A stretch of 9,516 nucleotides of DNA from BMS3B sp964501105 (GTDB taxonomy: Archaea > Hydrothermarchaeota > Hydrothermarchaeia > Hydrothermarchaeales > BMS3B). A program made the translations under genes and the position numbers. The number at the start of each line of letters is the position of its first letter. Position 1 is the first letter of the stretch. Below the pieces are notes generated by a model. It was not told the origin of the DNA. It did not search any database and was given only the letters and a program-made list of their open reading frames with translations. Location of the stretch: contig CAZCRG010000065.1 of NCBI GenBank assembly GCA_964501105.1, positions 1 to 9,516 on the forward strand, given 5' to 3'. Shown piece by piece: positions 1 through 6,231 of the stretch.

Positions 1-30
1 TCATCTCGTAGAAAATATTTTGCCCGGGAA

Positions 31-40
31 GATATATAAG
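31..40. promoter_or_regulatory. TATA-like element of unknown target near left edge
   Basis: The stretch GATATATAAG resembles an archaeal TATA box and is nearly symmetrical, so it could work in either direction. Read rightwards, it would start a transcript near position 60 that includes the pyrimidine-rich hairpin region at 71-129. Read leftwards, it could serve a divergent gene beyond the left edge. No BRE or start site can be established from sequence alone. Confidence 0.3.
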
Positions 41-90
41 TGTTTGGCAGGAGCGATGGAAAAGTGGAAAGTGAGCCCTCCCACCTCCCC

Positions 91-129
91 TGCTGTATCA
101 CCTCCCTTACGGAAGGGGACTTAGCAGCA
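91..129 (+). other. Two-part hairpin with a 16S-tail-like segment, possible leader RNA
   Basis: Bases 91-96 can pair with 124-129 (one G-T pair). Bases 103-108 can pair with 113-118 around an ACGG loop. The left arm contains GCTGTATCACCTCCC, which matches 13 of 15 bases of the conserved archaeal 16S rRNA end GCTGGATCACCTCCT. Just upstream, 75-90 is also C-rich with further CCTCC motifs. No coding sequence explains the segment. It could be a small RNA, a leader transcribed from the element at 31-40, or a chance pyrimidine tract. Folding was done by eye only. Confidence 0.25.
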
Positions 130-142
130 ACAGGCAGTTAAA

Positions 143-150
143 TTTATAAA
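143..150 (+). promoter_or_regulatory. TATA box for the rpl40e operon
   Basis: TTTATAAA matches the archaeal TATA box core. A start site roughly 25 nt downstream would fall near 172-176. That leaves a short leader that still includes the SD at 185-189 and the ATG at 197. It is the only good promoter candidate directly ahead of the five-gene operon. Confidence 0.6.
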
Positions 151-184
151 GGTTACTATCTAAAATGAGAAAGTCAGACTTTTT

Positions 185-189
185 GGAGG
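185..189 (+). promoter_or_regulatory. Shine-Dalgarno site of rpl40e
   Basis: A perfect GGAGG lies 7 nt before the ATG at 197. The GGTGGTGAT before the gene at 1090 gives the same 7-nt core spacing. This spacing is useful for judging the two unusual ATT starts proposed elsewhere in the window. Confidence 0.7.
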
Positions 190-196
190 ATTTATC

Positions 197-340
197 ATGG
201 CAAGGTTTCCAGAAGCTGAAAAAAGGCTTTTCAGTGTTAAAATTTGCAGGAAGTGTAAGGCAAGGAACCCCTGGTTAGCTGACAAGTGCAGGAAGTGCGG
301 TTCCAAGTCTCTTAGGCCCAAGAAGAAAGAGAAGCGCTGA
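197..340 (+). CDS. rpl40e: Ribosomal protein L40e (eL40)
   Basis: A 47-residue basic zinc-ribbon protein of the large ribosomal subunit. The start M-A-R-F-P-E-A-E is the family's characteristic N-terminus. Four cysteines (C17, C20, C31, C34) form two C-x-x-C pairs that would bind one zinc ion. The sequence K-C-R-K-C-G followed by L-R-P-K and a lysine-rich tail is also typical. The length matches archaeal homologues, which lack the ubiquitin fusion of the eukaryotic gene. The ATG lies 7 nt after a perfect GGAGG and about 47 nt after a TATA box. The gene heads the operon, with 8 nt separating its stop from the GGGP synthase ATG. Confidence 0.95.
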   Translation: MARFPEAEKRLFSVKICRKCKARNPWLADKCRKCGSKSLRPKKKEKR

Positions 341-348
341 AGAGTGAA

Positions 349-1089
349 ATGAAGGTTCTAGGCTATATAGAGGAGAGGCTCAGGCAGGGGCCTCTACACT
401 TCACCCTTATTGACCCTGAGAAGCAGAGCCCTGAAAGGGCAGGCGTTATTGCTGAGGAGGCTGAAAGGGCAGGAACCAGTGCTATCATGGTAGGAGGAAG
501 CGCTGGAATAGACCTTTACAGCCTTGACGCTACTGTAAATGAGATTAAGAGCCGGGTGAAGCTTCCAGTTATCCTCTTCCCTGGAGATGTTTCAGGTGTT
601 TCAAAGTTTGCTGATGCCATATTCTTTATGAGTCTCCTCAACTCGAGAAACCCCTACTATATAACTGGTGCTCAGGCAGTGGGTGCAAAGGCAGTCAAGC
701 TGGCTGGAGTTGAACCTATTTCTATGGCTTATCTTATAGTTGAGCCCGGTGGCGCAGTGGGCTGGGTGGGAGATGCAAAGCCTCTTCCAAGAGATAAGCC
801 CTCTCTGGCAGCAGCCTATTCTCTTGCAGCTCAGTACCTTGGTTTCAAGCTGGTTTACCTTGAGGCAGGTTCGGGAGCCTCTTCGCCTGTGCCGGAGAGC
901 TTAATAAAAGCAGTTAAGGCGACTGTGGAGATTCCAGTTATAGTGGGAGGAGGAATAAGGGAAAAAGAAGATGCTGAAAAGGTTATAAAGGCAGGTGCTG
1001 ATATTATAGTCACTGGCACTGCTGTGGAAGAAGCTGAGAGTGCCTACTCCAAGGTCAGGGAAATTGTCTCAGCACTGGGTGGTGATTGA
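349..1089 (+). CDS. Geranylgeranylglyceryl phosphate synthase
   Basis: A 246-residue TIM-barrel enzyme that joins sn-glycerol-1-phosphate to geranylgeranyl diphosphate, forming the first ether bond of archaeal membrane lipids. Visible motifs are L-I-D-P-E-K at 20-25, V-G-G-S-A-G at 48-53, L-F-P-G at 76-79, Y-L-E-A-G-S-G at 170-176, V-G-G-G-I-R at 199-204 and A-D-I-I-V-T-G-T at 217-224. The last three form the phosphate-binding end of the barrel. Length and the F-F-M-S-L-L-N-S segment fit the longer, group II type of the family. Upstream there is only a weak purine stretch (GAAGAGTGA), so translation may be coupled to rpl40e 8 nt away. The stop is immediately followed by the next ATG. The relaxed specificity of some relatives means the exact prenyl chain length is inferred. 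Confidence 0.93.
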   Translation: MKVLGYIEERLRQGPLHFTLIDPEKQSPERAGVIAEEAERAGTSAIMVGGSAGIDLYSLDATVNEIKSRVKLPVILFPGDVSGVSKFADAIFFMSLLNSRNPYYITGAQAVGAKAVKLAGVEPISMAYLIVEPGGAVGWVGDAKPLPRDKPSLAAAYSLAAQYLGFKLVYLEAGSGASSPVPESLIKAVKATVEIPVIVGGGIREKEDAEKVIKAGADIIVTGTAVEEAESAYSKVREIVSALGGD

Positions 1090-1350
1090 ATGGATATAAG
1101 GTTTGTGTTTATGGCAGGTCTATTTGTTGTGGTTTTCACTCTGTATTACCTTGAGAAGGAGATATCCAGGCGGGAGATTTTCTGGTTATACTCAGGTCTT
1201 GCGCTGCTTATGGGTCTCATATCTCTCTACTATGTAGTCTACGATAAGCCCAATTTTGAGTACTACATAGCTATGGGCGTTATTTTTATTCTAATGGCTT
1301 CTCTATACTTTGAAGAAGGCGAGAATTATGCAGCAGGGAGAGCTACATAG
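1090..1350 (+). CDS. Small three-helix membrane protein, unknown function
   Basis: An 86-residue hydrophobic protein that I do not recognise. Three membrane helices are likely at about residues 5-21, 30-50 and 57-74. A charged K-E-I-S-R-R-E loop lies after the first helix and there is a short acidic C-terminus. The ATG directly abuts the GGGP synthase stop. GGTGGTGAT at 1078-1086 is an SD with one mismatch to GGAGGTGAT, and its core lies 7 nt before the ATG. The last 23 bases overlap the preferred pheS start in another frame. The tight fit and good SD support a real gene. A role linked to membrane lipid synthesis would rest only on its neighbour. Confidence 0.75.
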   Translation: MDIRFVFMAGLFVVVFTLYYLEKEISRREIFWLYSGLALLMGLISLYYVVYDKPNFEYYIAMGVIFILMASLYFEEGENYAAGRAT

Positions 1351-2827
1351 GCACGAGAAGCTTGTTCTGAAGGCTCTTGGTGACCTCGGCAGAGCCTCTC
1401 CCCAGGAGATTGCGGATAAGGCAGAAATCAATCTGAGCAGTGTGAACAGGGCAGTTTCCTGGCTTTCTCTTAAGGGGCTTGTTGAAGTTGAGGATTTTCA
1501 GGATGAGGCTCTTGAGCTGGGTGAAGAAGGTAAAGTTTATGTGGAGAAAGGTCTGCCTGAGAGGCGTGCTGTGGAGTTACTGAAGGAGAAGGGCGAGTTA
1601 AAGCTTGGCGAGCTTGTATCTGTTCTGAGTAAAGATGAGGTAAATATTGCCCTCGGCTGGTTGAGAAGGAAGAATCTGGCTGTAATTGATAGAGGCACTC
1701 TTAAGCTTACAGAGGAGGGTCTGAAGGCAGGTGATACTCCAGATGAAGAGTTGCTCAAACTTCTGAAAAAGGGCAGGCTCATGAAGAGCCAGCTTAGCCC
1801 TGAGCTGAGGGAAGCTTCTGAGCTACTAAAGGGGAGGAAGAATGTAGTTAAGGCTTATGAGGTAACTCAGAGAAGAATAAAGCTCACCAGGGAAGGGGAG
1901 AAGATTGTTGAGCAGGGCATAGATATTGAGGATGAGGTTTCCCAGCTCACCCATGAGATTATCAAAAGTGGAAGCTGGAGGAATAAGAAGTTCAGGCGCT
2001 ACAGCATAGATACTCCTGCACCAGAGCTTCTTCCTGCAAAGCTCCATCCCCTCAGGGAGATAGTGGAAGAGATAAGGTGGATATTTCTGAAGATGGGCTT
2101 CAAGGAAATTTCTGGTCCCCTGATAGAGTCAGCCTTCTGGAATTTTGATGCCCTTTTTGTACCTCAGGATCATCCTGCCAGGGAGATGCAGGACACCTTT
2201 TACCTCTCAAAGCCAGAGGAGGCTCAGCTTCCTTCTGAAGAGGTTGTTGAGGCTGTGAAGAGTGCCCACCAGGAGGGCTGGAAAACTGGAAGCAGGGGCT
2301 GGCGCTACTCCTGGAGCAGGGAAAAAGCAAAGGTAAGCCTTCTAAGGACACATACCACCTCAACAACAATCAGATATCTGGCTGAAAATCAGGAACTTCC
2401 AATTAAAGTTTTCTCAGTGGGCAGAGTTTTCAGAAATGAGAGAATATCCTTCAAGCACCTGCCTGAGTTTCATCAATGCGAAGGTATTGTAGTGGGTGAT
2501 GTTAGCTTCTCTCACCTTCTCGGCATTCTCAGGGAGTTTTACCACAGGATGGGCTTCTCTCAGGTGAGGTTCAGGCCTGCCTACTTCCCCTATACAGAGC
2601 CCTCGCTGGAGGTGGAGGTTTTCTTTGAAGAGCGCGGCAAGTGGCTGGAGCTGGGTGGTGCTGGAATTTTCAGGCCTGAAGTTACTGAGCCTCTCGGCGT
2701 GGATAAGCCTGTGCTTGCCTGGGGCCTGGGTTTGGAGCGCCTTGCCATGCTTCGCCTTGGGCTCAATGATATAAGGCAGCTGTACCTCAGCGATCTGAAG
2801 TGGCTTAAGAGACTGAAGGTGATGTAG
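1328..2827 (+). CDS. pheS: Phenylalanyl-tRNA synthetase alpha subunit
   Basis: The catalytic subunit of the alpha2-beta2 class II enzyme that charges tRNA-Phe; 499 residues from the chosen start. The N-terminal third contains winged-helix-like segments (about 5-70 and 73-130), as in archaeal and eukaryotic cytosolic forms. The catalytic core follows with H-P-A-R-E-M-Q-D-T-F at 282-291, R-T-H-T-T-S at 340-345, motif 2 F-R-N-E at 368-371 with H-Q-C-E-G shortly after, and motif 3 G-L-G-L-E-R at 466-471. An in-frame TTG at 1310 would add six residues, but it has no SD. The ATG at 1328 has a weak AAGG upstream and gives the usual start just before H-E-K-L-V-L-K-A-L. One base separates its stop from the pheT start, so co-translation is likely. 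Confidence 0.95.
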   Translation: MQQGELHRHEKLVLKALGDLGRASPQEIADKAEINLSSVNRAVSWLSLKGLVEVEDFQDEALELGEEGKVYVEKGLPERRAVELLKEKGELKLGELVSVLSKDEVNIALGWLRRKNLAVIDRGTLKLTEEGLKAGDTPDEELLKLLKKGRLMKSQLSPELREASELLKGRKNVVKAYEVTQRRIKLTREGEKIVEQGIDIEDEVSQLTHEIIKSGSWRNKKFRRYSIDTPAPELLPAKLHPLREIVEEIRWIFLKMGFKEISGPLIESAFWNFDALFVPQDHPAREMQDTFYLSKPEEAQLPSEEVVEAVKSAHQEGWKTGSRGWRYSWSREKAKVSLLRTHTTSTTIRYLAENQELPIKVFSVGRVFRNERISFKHLPEFHQCEGIVVGDVSFSHLLGILREFYHRMGFSQVRFRPAYFPYTEPSLEVEVFFEERGKWLELGGAGIFRPEVTEPLGVDKPVLAWGLGLERLAMLRLGLNDIRQLYLSDLKWLKRLKVM

Positions 2828-2828
2828 A

Positions 2829-4472
2829 ATGGCAGTGATAAAGCTTAGCCTTAAAGAGCTCAGGGAGTTTCTTGGCTTTGAAATTGAGAGAGAGGAGCTC
2901 CTCCAGCGTTTGCCTCTTATTGGCTGTGACATTGAGGGTTATGATGAAGATTATATTTATGTAGAGTTCTTTCCCAACCGTCCTGACTTATACAGCGTTG
3001 AGGGAGTTGCAAGAGCTCTCAGAAGTTTTTTTGGCATTGAGAAGGGGCTGAAGGAGTATAAACTTCTCCCACCAAGAACATATCTCGAGGTGGATGAAAG
3101 TGTTGAAGAGATAAGGCCCTTTGTTGTGTCCTGTGAGGTTGAAGGAGTTAAGCTGAGTCATGAGCTAATTCAGTCCCTTATGGAGCTTCAGGAGGACCTC
3201 CACTGGGTTCTGGGCAGGGATAGAAAGAAGGTTTCAATAGGTGTGCATGACTCCTCCAGGGTTAAAGCACCTTTCAGATATACTGCTTTAAGGGACAACG
3301 AGATTAGATTTGTTCCCCTGGGCATGGATGAGGAGATGAGCCCCAGCGAGATTCTTGAAAAGCATCCCAAGGGTAAGGCCTATGCTCATATAATCTCAGG
3401 CTACGACAGGTATCCCTTTATTCTTGACTCAGAAGGAAAGGTTCTCTCTCTACCCCCAATAATAAATGGTGAGCTTACAAGGGTGAACGAAGAAACAGAG
3501 AGGCTCTTTGTTGATATTACTGGCACAGACTTTGAGCTTATATCAAAAGCTCTAAATATACTTACAACAGCTTTTCTGGAGAGGGGCTTTAAGGTTTACC
3601 AGGTAGAGGTGAGGTATAAGGATAAAACTATAGTTACTCCAGATTATACTCCGGAGGAAAAGGAACTTTCTCTTGACTATGTGAACACTATACTGGGGCT
3701 TTCCCTTTCAGGCGAGGAGGCAGTTGAGGCACTGGAGAAGATGGGCTACAGTGCCAGCTTTTCAGAGGGCAGCCTGAAGGTAAAGATACCAGCCTACAGG
3801 AGCGATATCTTTCATCTAATAGACATTGTGGAGGATGTTGCCATAGGCTATGGCTATGAGAACTTTAAGGCAGAGCTTCCTGAGATAGCAACCACTGGCG
3901 AGGAGAACACTATCGAGGTTAGGAGTGGTAAACTTAGAAAGCTTCTCCTGGGCTATGGCTTAACTGAAATTATGAGTCTGATGCTCTCCAATGAGAAGGA
4001 AAACTTTGAAAATATGCTTATTAAGGGTGAAGCAGTCACAATAAAAAATCCAATAAGTGAGGAGCACACTATAGTTAGAACCTCCTTACTTCCAAGCCTG
4101 CTGAATGTGCTGAGAATTAATAAGCACCACGAGCTGCCCCAGAAGATTTTTGAAATTGGGGATGTAGCAAGGGTTGATAGAGAGCTTCCAGAAGGGGCAA
4201 GGGCTGAGAGACATCTCGCTGTAGTGTATATTCATCCCAAGGCTGGGTTTACTGAGATTAAATCTGTGGCAGAAGCTCTAATGAGAGATCTGGATATAAA
4301 CTATGAGCTAAAGGCCTTTGACCATGGAAGCTTTATACCTGGCAGGTGTGCTGAGATAGTTGTAGAAGGAAAAACCCTGGGCTACTTTGGCGAGCTTCAC
4401 CCTGAGGTTATTACAGCCTTTGAGCTTGAGTATCCTGTTGTGGCTCTGGAGATTAACCTTGAGCTTTTTTAG
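2829..4472 (+). CDS. pheT: Phenylalanyl-tRNA synthetase beta subunit
   Basis: The structural and editing subunit of phenylalanyl-tRNA synthetase; 547 residues, the short archaeal/eukaryotic form without the bacterial N-terminal EMAP-like and C-terminal anticodon-binding domains. The B1-like start contains F-F-P-N-R-P-D-L-Y-S at 47-56. A B3/4 domain, responsible for editing mischarged Tyr-tRNA, spans roughly 90-265. The B5 domain follows around 275-345, with S-D-I-F-H-L-I-D-I-V-E-D at 325-336 including acidic residues that bind Mg2+ in the family. A catalytic-like, inactive domain occupies the C-terminus (N-P-I-S-E-E-H-T-I-V-R-T-S, then F-E-I-G-D-V). The ATG has GAAGGTGAT upstream with a 9-nt spacer. 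The stop codon overlaps that of the convergent ABC permease. Confidence 0.95.
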   Translation: MAVIKLSLKELREFLGFEIEREELLQRLPLIGCDIEGYDEDYIYVEFFPNRPDLYSVEGVARALRSFFGIEKGLKEYKLLPPRTYLEVDESVEEIRPFVVSCEVEGVKLSHELIQSLMELQEDLHWVLGRDRKKVSIGVHDSSRVKAPFRYTALRDNEIRFVPLGMDEEMSPSEILEKHPKGKAYAHIISGYDRYPFILDSEGKVLSLPPIINGELTRVNEETERLFVDITGTDFELISKALNILTTAFLERGFKVYQVEVRYKDKTIVTPDYTPEEKELSLDYVNTILGLSLSGEEAVEALEKMGYSASFSEGSLKVKIPAYRSDIFHLIDIVEDVAIGYGYENFKAELPEIATTGEENTIEVRSGKLRKLLLGYGLTEIMSLMLSNEKENFENMLIKGEAVTIKNPISEEHTIVRTSLLPSLLNVLRINKHHELPQKIFEIGDVARVDRELPEGARAERHLAVVYIHPKAGFTEIKSVAEALMRDLDINYELKAFDHGSFIPGRCAEIVVEGKTLGYFGELHPEVITAFELEYPVVALEINLELF

Positions 4473-4480
4473 AACTTTTT
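4465..4480 (+). terminator. T-tract terminator after pheT
   Basis: Two T runs, six T at 4465-4470 and five T at 4476-4480, bracket the pheT stop codon. Archaeal intrinsic termination often needs only T-rich non-template DNA. This is therefore a plausible end for the operon, although it lies within the 3' coding end of the opposing permease gene. Confidence 0.5.
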
Positions 4481-5233
4481 ATGGAAGATTTTTGATGCTG
4501 CCAGAAGGGAGACTAGGAAGGTCATGCTAAGTGCAGCTATATCAATAGGGATGCCGAAGTAGGGAGGCGGGAAGCCCAGGAGCACTTCTCTCAGAGCATC
4601 TATGCAGTAGGATAGAGGGTTTATTTTTGCCAGAATTTTCATCCATTCGGGTAGAATAAATACAGGGAAAAGGGCGCCAGAGGTGAAGAACATGGGCATG
4701 ATGAGGAGGCTCATTATCAGGTTAAAGCCCTCAAGGCTTTCAATAACACTGGCTATAACAATGCCCAGAGTTAGAAATACAAGGGATGAAAGGGCAATTA
4801 TTATGAGAGAGTAGAGGGCGCCTGAAAGAGAGAATTCTATTTTGAGAAGGGCCCCAAAAATCAGTATAATTACTCCTAAGAAAAGATTGACTGTGACGCC
4901 TCCCAGGAGCTTGCCAGAGATTAAAGCAAAGCTATGAGCTGGAGTGGAGAGTAAAGCTCTGAGGTAGCCAGACTCTCTATCTCTTATTATTGAAATTCCT
5001 GAGCGTATTGAAGTTACAAGCACCGCCATACCTATTACTCCAGGAAAAATAAAGGCCTGGTAGTTCACATCCACCCTGCGGAACTGCATTGAGCCTATAC
5101 CAATTCCAAAGAGTATGAGCCAGAGAAGAGAGGTGGCGAGAGTGCTGAAAATCTGGCTTTTCTCTCTTGTATAGCGCTTCAGGTCTCTCTTCCACATTGC
5201 CAGGGTGCAGAGCATGAAATACTTAATTTCCAC
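4469..5233 (-). CDS. ABC-2 type transporter, membrane permease
   Basis: The membrane subunit of an ABC exporter; 254 residues from a GTG start. About six membrane helices are visible: roughly 29-47, 60-84, around 100-125, 132-160, 170-192, and a last one near the C-terminus. Family landmarks include R-D-R-E-S-G-Y-L-R-A-L-L before the third helix, M-P-M-F-F-T-S-G-A-L-F-P in the fifth, and I-N-P-L-S-Y-C-I-D-A-L-R in the following loop. This is the DrrB/NodJ-like arrangement. The GTG overlaps the last 11 bases of the ATPase gene, so the two are coupled. The start is uncertain: AGGAGG sits only 1 nt before the GTG but 7 nt before an in-frame ATT at 5227, and an ATG lies at 5215. The substrate cannot be told. 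Confidence 0.9.
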   Translation of the reverse strand: MEIKYFMLCTLAMWKRDLKRYTREKSQIFSTLATSLLWLILFGIGIGSMQFRRVDVNYQAFIFPGVIGMAVLVTSIRSGISIIRDRESGYLRALLSTPAHSFALISGKLLGGVTVNLFLGVIILIFGALLKIEFSLSGALYSLIIIALSSLVFLTLGIVIASVIESLEGFNLIMSLLIMPMFFTSGALFPVFILPEWMKILAKINPLSYCIDALREVLLGFPPPYFGIPIDIAALSMTFLVSLLAASKIFHKKF

Positions 5234-6155
5234 CCCTCCTTCTTTTTCTACCTGCCTGTATTCTTGGCTGAGGTATCTCCGTTCCTGTTTTTAAGAGGAA
5301 GAGTTCAGCCAGGGAGGTCGTCTTTATCTCTACCCTGTCTATATCCTCCTTAACTCTCGCCAGTGTATCAAGAGCCTCCTCTGAGCTTTCTGTGAGCACA
5401 ACTATTTTGTTCTTGACTCTGATTATCTTTTCAAACTCTCTCTCGAGAACTTCTATAGCTCTTCTGTTTTTAGGAACTATCTTCAGAGTTTCTTCGGGCA
5501 GGGCTTTCAGGAGTTCTCCTGGCTTTCCTTCGAGAATAACTCTCCCCCTGTGGAGAATTGCAATTCTACTGCACCTTTCAGCTATATCCATATTGTTGGT
5601 GGAGAGCAGGACAGAGGCTTTTTTTGCCTGCTCTGGAAGCTCTGAGATGAGGATTTCCCTCGCCCTGGGATCCAGCCCGAGACTGGGCTCGTCGAGAATT
5701 AGATTTTCAGCCTCCACACTCAAGGCTCTTGCTATCTCAACTCTTTTTCTAATCCCTCCCGAGAGGGTTTTCACCAGGTTATCTCTAAACTTCAGAAGCT
5801 CAAGTTTTTTAAGATATTTTTCAATCTTTTTCCTTGAAGAGTCAGGAGAAATTCCATAGAGACTTGAGAAGACTTCAAGATTCTCATATACTGTGAGCTT
5901 GAAGTCTAAACTCTCGCCCTGAAAGAGGACTGCTCTTTTTTTTCTGGCTTTATTATCACTGGCCTCCAGGCCTGAGATTAACACCTTTCCAGAATCTGGT
6001 TTCATCAGGCCAGAAATTATATAGATAAGGGTGGTTTTTCCAGCACCATTTGGGCCGAGAAGGGCAAAAATTTCCCCTCTTTTAACTCTGAGACTCACAT
6101 CCTTTAAAATAGTTCTTTTGTCCAGAGTCTTGGATACTTTTTCCACCTCAATCAT
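5223..6155 (-). CDS. ABC-2 type transporter, ATP-binding subunit
   Basis: The ATPase partner of the adjacent permease; 310 residues from the ATG at 6155. Motifs in order are Walker A G-P-N-G-A-G-K-T-T at 34-42, Q-loop glutamine Q79, signature L-S-G-G-I-R-K-R at 131-138, Walker B L-I-L-D-E-P at 152-157 with catalytic E156, and D-loop S-L-G-L-D at 158-162. The I-R-K-R signature is typical of DrrA-type drug, antibiotic or lipid exporters. The H-loop position reads S-T-N-N-M, so the usual histidine is Asn187. The C-terminal 90 residues form the extra domain common in this subfamily, ending in a basic tail. A GTG at 6164 would add three residues. Neither start has an SD. The ATG gives the usual M-I-E-V-E-K-V-S-K beginning. 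Confidence 0.93.
   Translation of the reverse strand: MIEVEKVSKTLDKRTILKDVSLRVKRGEIFALLGPNGAGKTTLIYIISGLMKPDSGKVLISGLEASDNKARKKRAVLFQGESLDFKLTVYENLEVFSSLYGISPDSSRKKIEKYLKKLELLKFRDNLVKTLSGGIRKRVEIARALSVEAENLILDEPSLGLDPRAREILISELPEQAKKASVLLSTNNMDIAERCSRIAILHRGRVILEGKPGELLKALPEETLKIVPKNRRAIEVLEREFEKIIRVKNKIVVLTESSEEALDTLARVKEDIDRVEIKTTSLAELFLLKTGTEIPQPRIQAGRKRRRGGN
5235..5240 (-). promoter_or_regulatory. Shine-Dalgarno site of the ABC permease
   Basis: On the minus strand this reads AGGAGG, inside the end of the ATPase gene. It is only 1 nt from the GTG at 5233 but 7 nt from an in-frame ATT at 5227-5225. That is the same spacing as GGAGG to ATG in rpl40e. It therefore raises doubt about the GTG start. 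Confidence 0.6.
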
Positions 6156-6203
6156 TTCAAACACTTTTTACTATTATTGAAATCATGTTAACCTTTTACT
6201 CAA

Positions 6204-6211
6204 ATTTTAAA
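6204..6211 (-). promoter_or_regulatory. Candidate TATA box for the ABC operon
   Basis: On the minus strand this reads TTTAAAAT. Initiation about 25 nt downstream would fall near 6180, some 15-25 nt before the GTG or ATG start, giving a short leader without an SD. It lies in the 67-bp gap between divergent genes (6165-6231). On the plus strand the same element is badly placed for the gene at 6232, because initiation would follow its SD. I see no clear plus-strand TATA box. Confidence 0.35.
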
Positions 6212-6219
6212 GCATCAAA

Positions 6220-6224
6220 GGAGG
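6220..6224 (+). promoter_or_regulatory. Shine-Dalgarno site indicating a non-ATG start
   Basis: A perfect GGAGG (in AAAGGAGGA) lies 7 nt before an ATT codon at 6232. It is 55 nt before the first conventional in-frame start codon (GTG 6280). The codons between 6232 and 6280 encode a textbook signal peptide, so this SD supports initiation at or near the ATT. Confidence 0.65.
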
Positions 6225-6231
6225 AATACTA

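Noticed and set aside
1..106. Minus-strand reading frames after GGGAGGTGAT
   Set aside because: The SD-like sequence is strong, but only GTG starts are available. One frame stops after 27 codons at the window edge, and the other has no family resemblance.
2..123. Open frame across the left edge on the plus strand ending at TAG 121-123
   Set aside because: Low-complexity Pro/Ser-rich translation with no recognisable family. It overlaps the hairpin and pyrimidine tract, so a real gene end is not supported.
91..132. H/ACA-type guide RNA (hairpin followed by ACA at 130-132)
   Set aside because: The stems are too short, no kink-turn is visible, and the upper stem is only 11 nt from ACA rather than the usual 14-16. 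The ACA is probably chance.
1310..1327. TTG-initiated N-terminal extension of pheS
   Set aside because: No SD lies before 1310, and the six extra residues are not needed for the family's usual N-terminus. ATG 1328 is preferred.
2414..2932. 172-codon open frame on the minus strand across the pheS-pheT junction
   Set aside because: It is antisense to strongly conserved synthetase motifs and shows no domain or SD.
5392..5859. 155-codon open frame on the plus strand within the ABC ATPase gene
   Set aside because: It lies opposite a gene with all ABC motifs intact. Its Ser/Leu/Arg-rich translation is typical of an antisense shadow.
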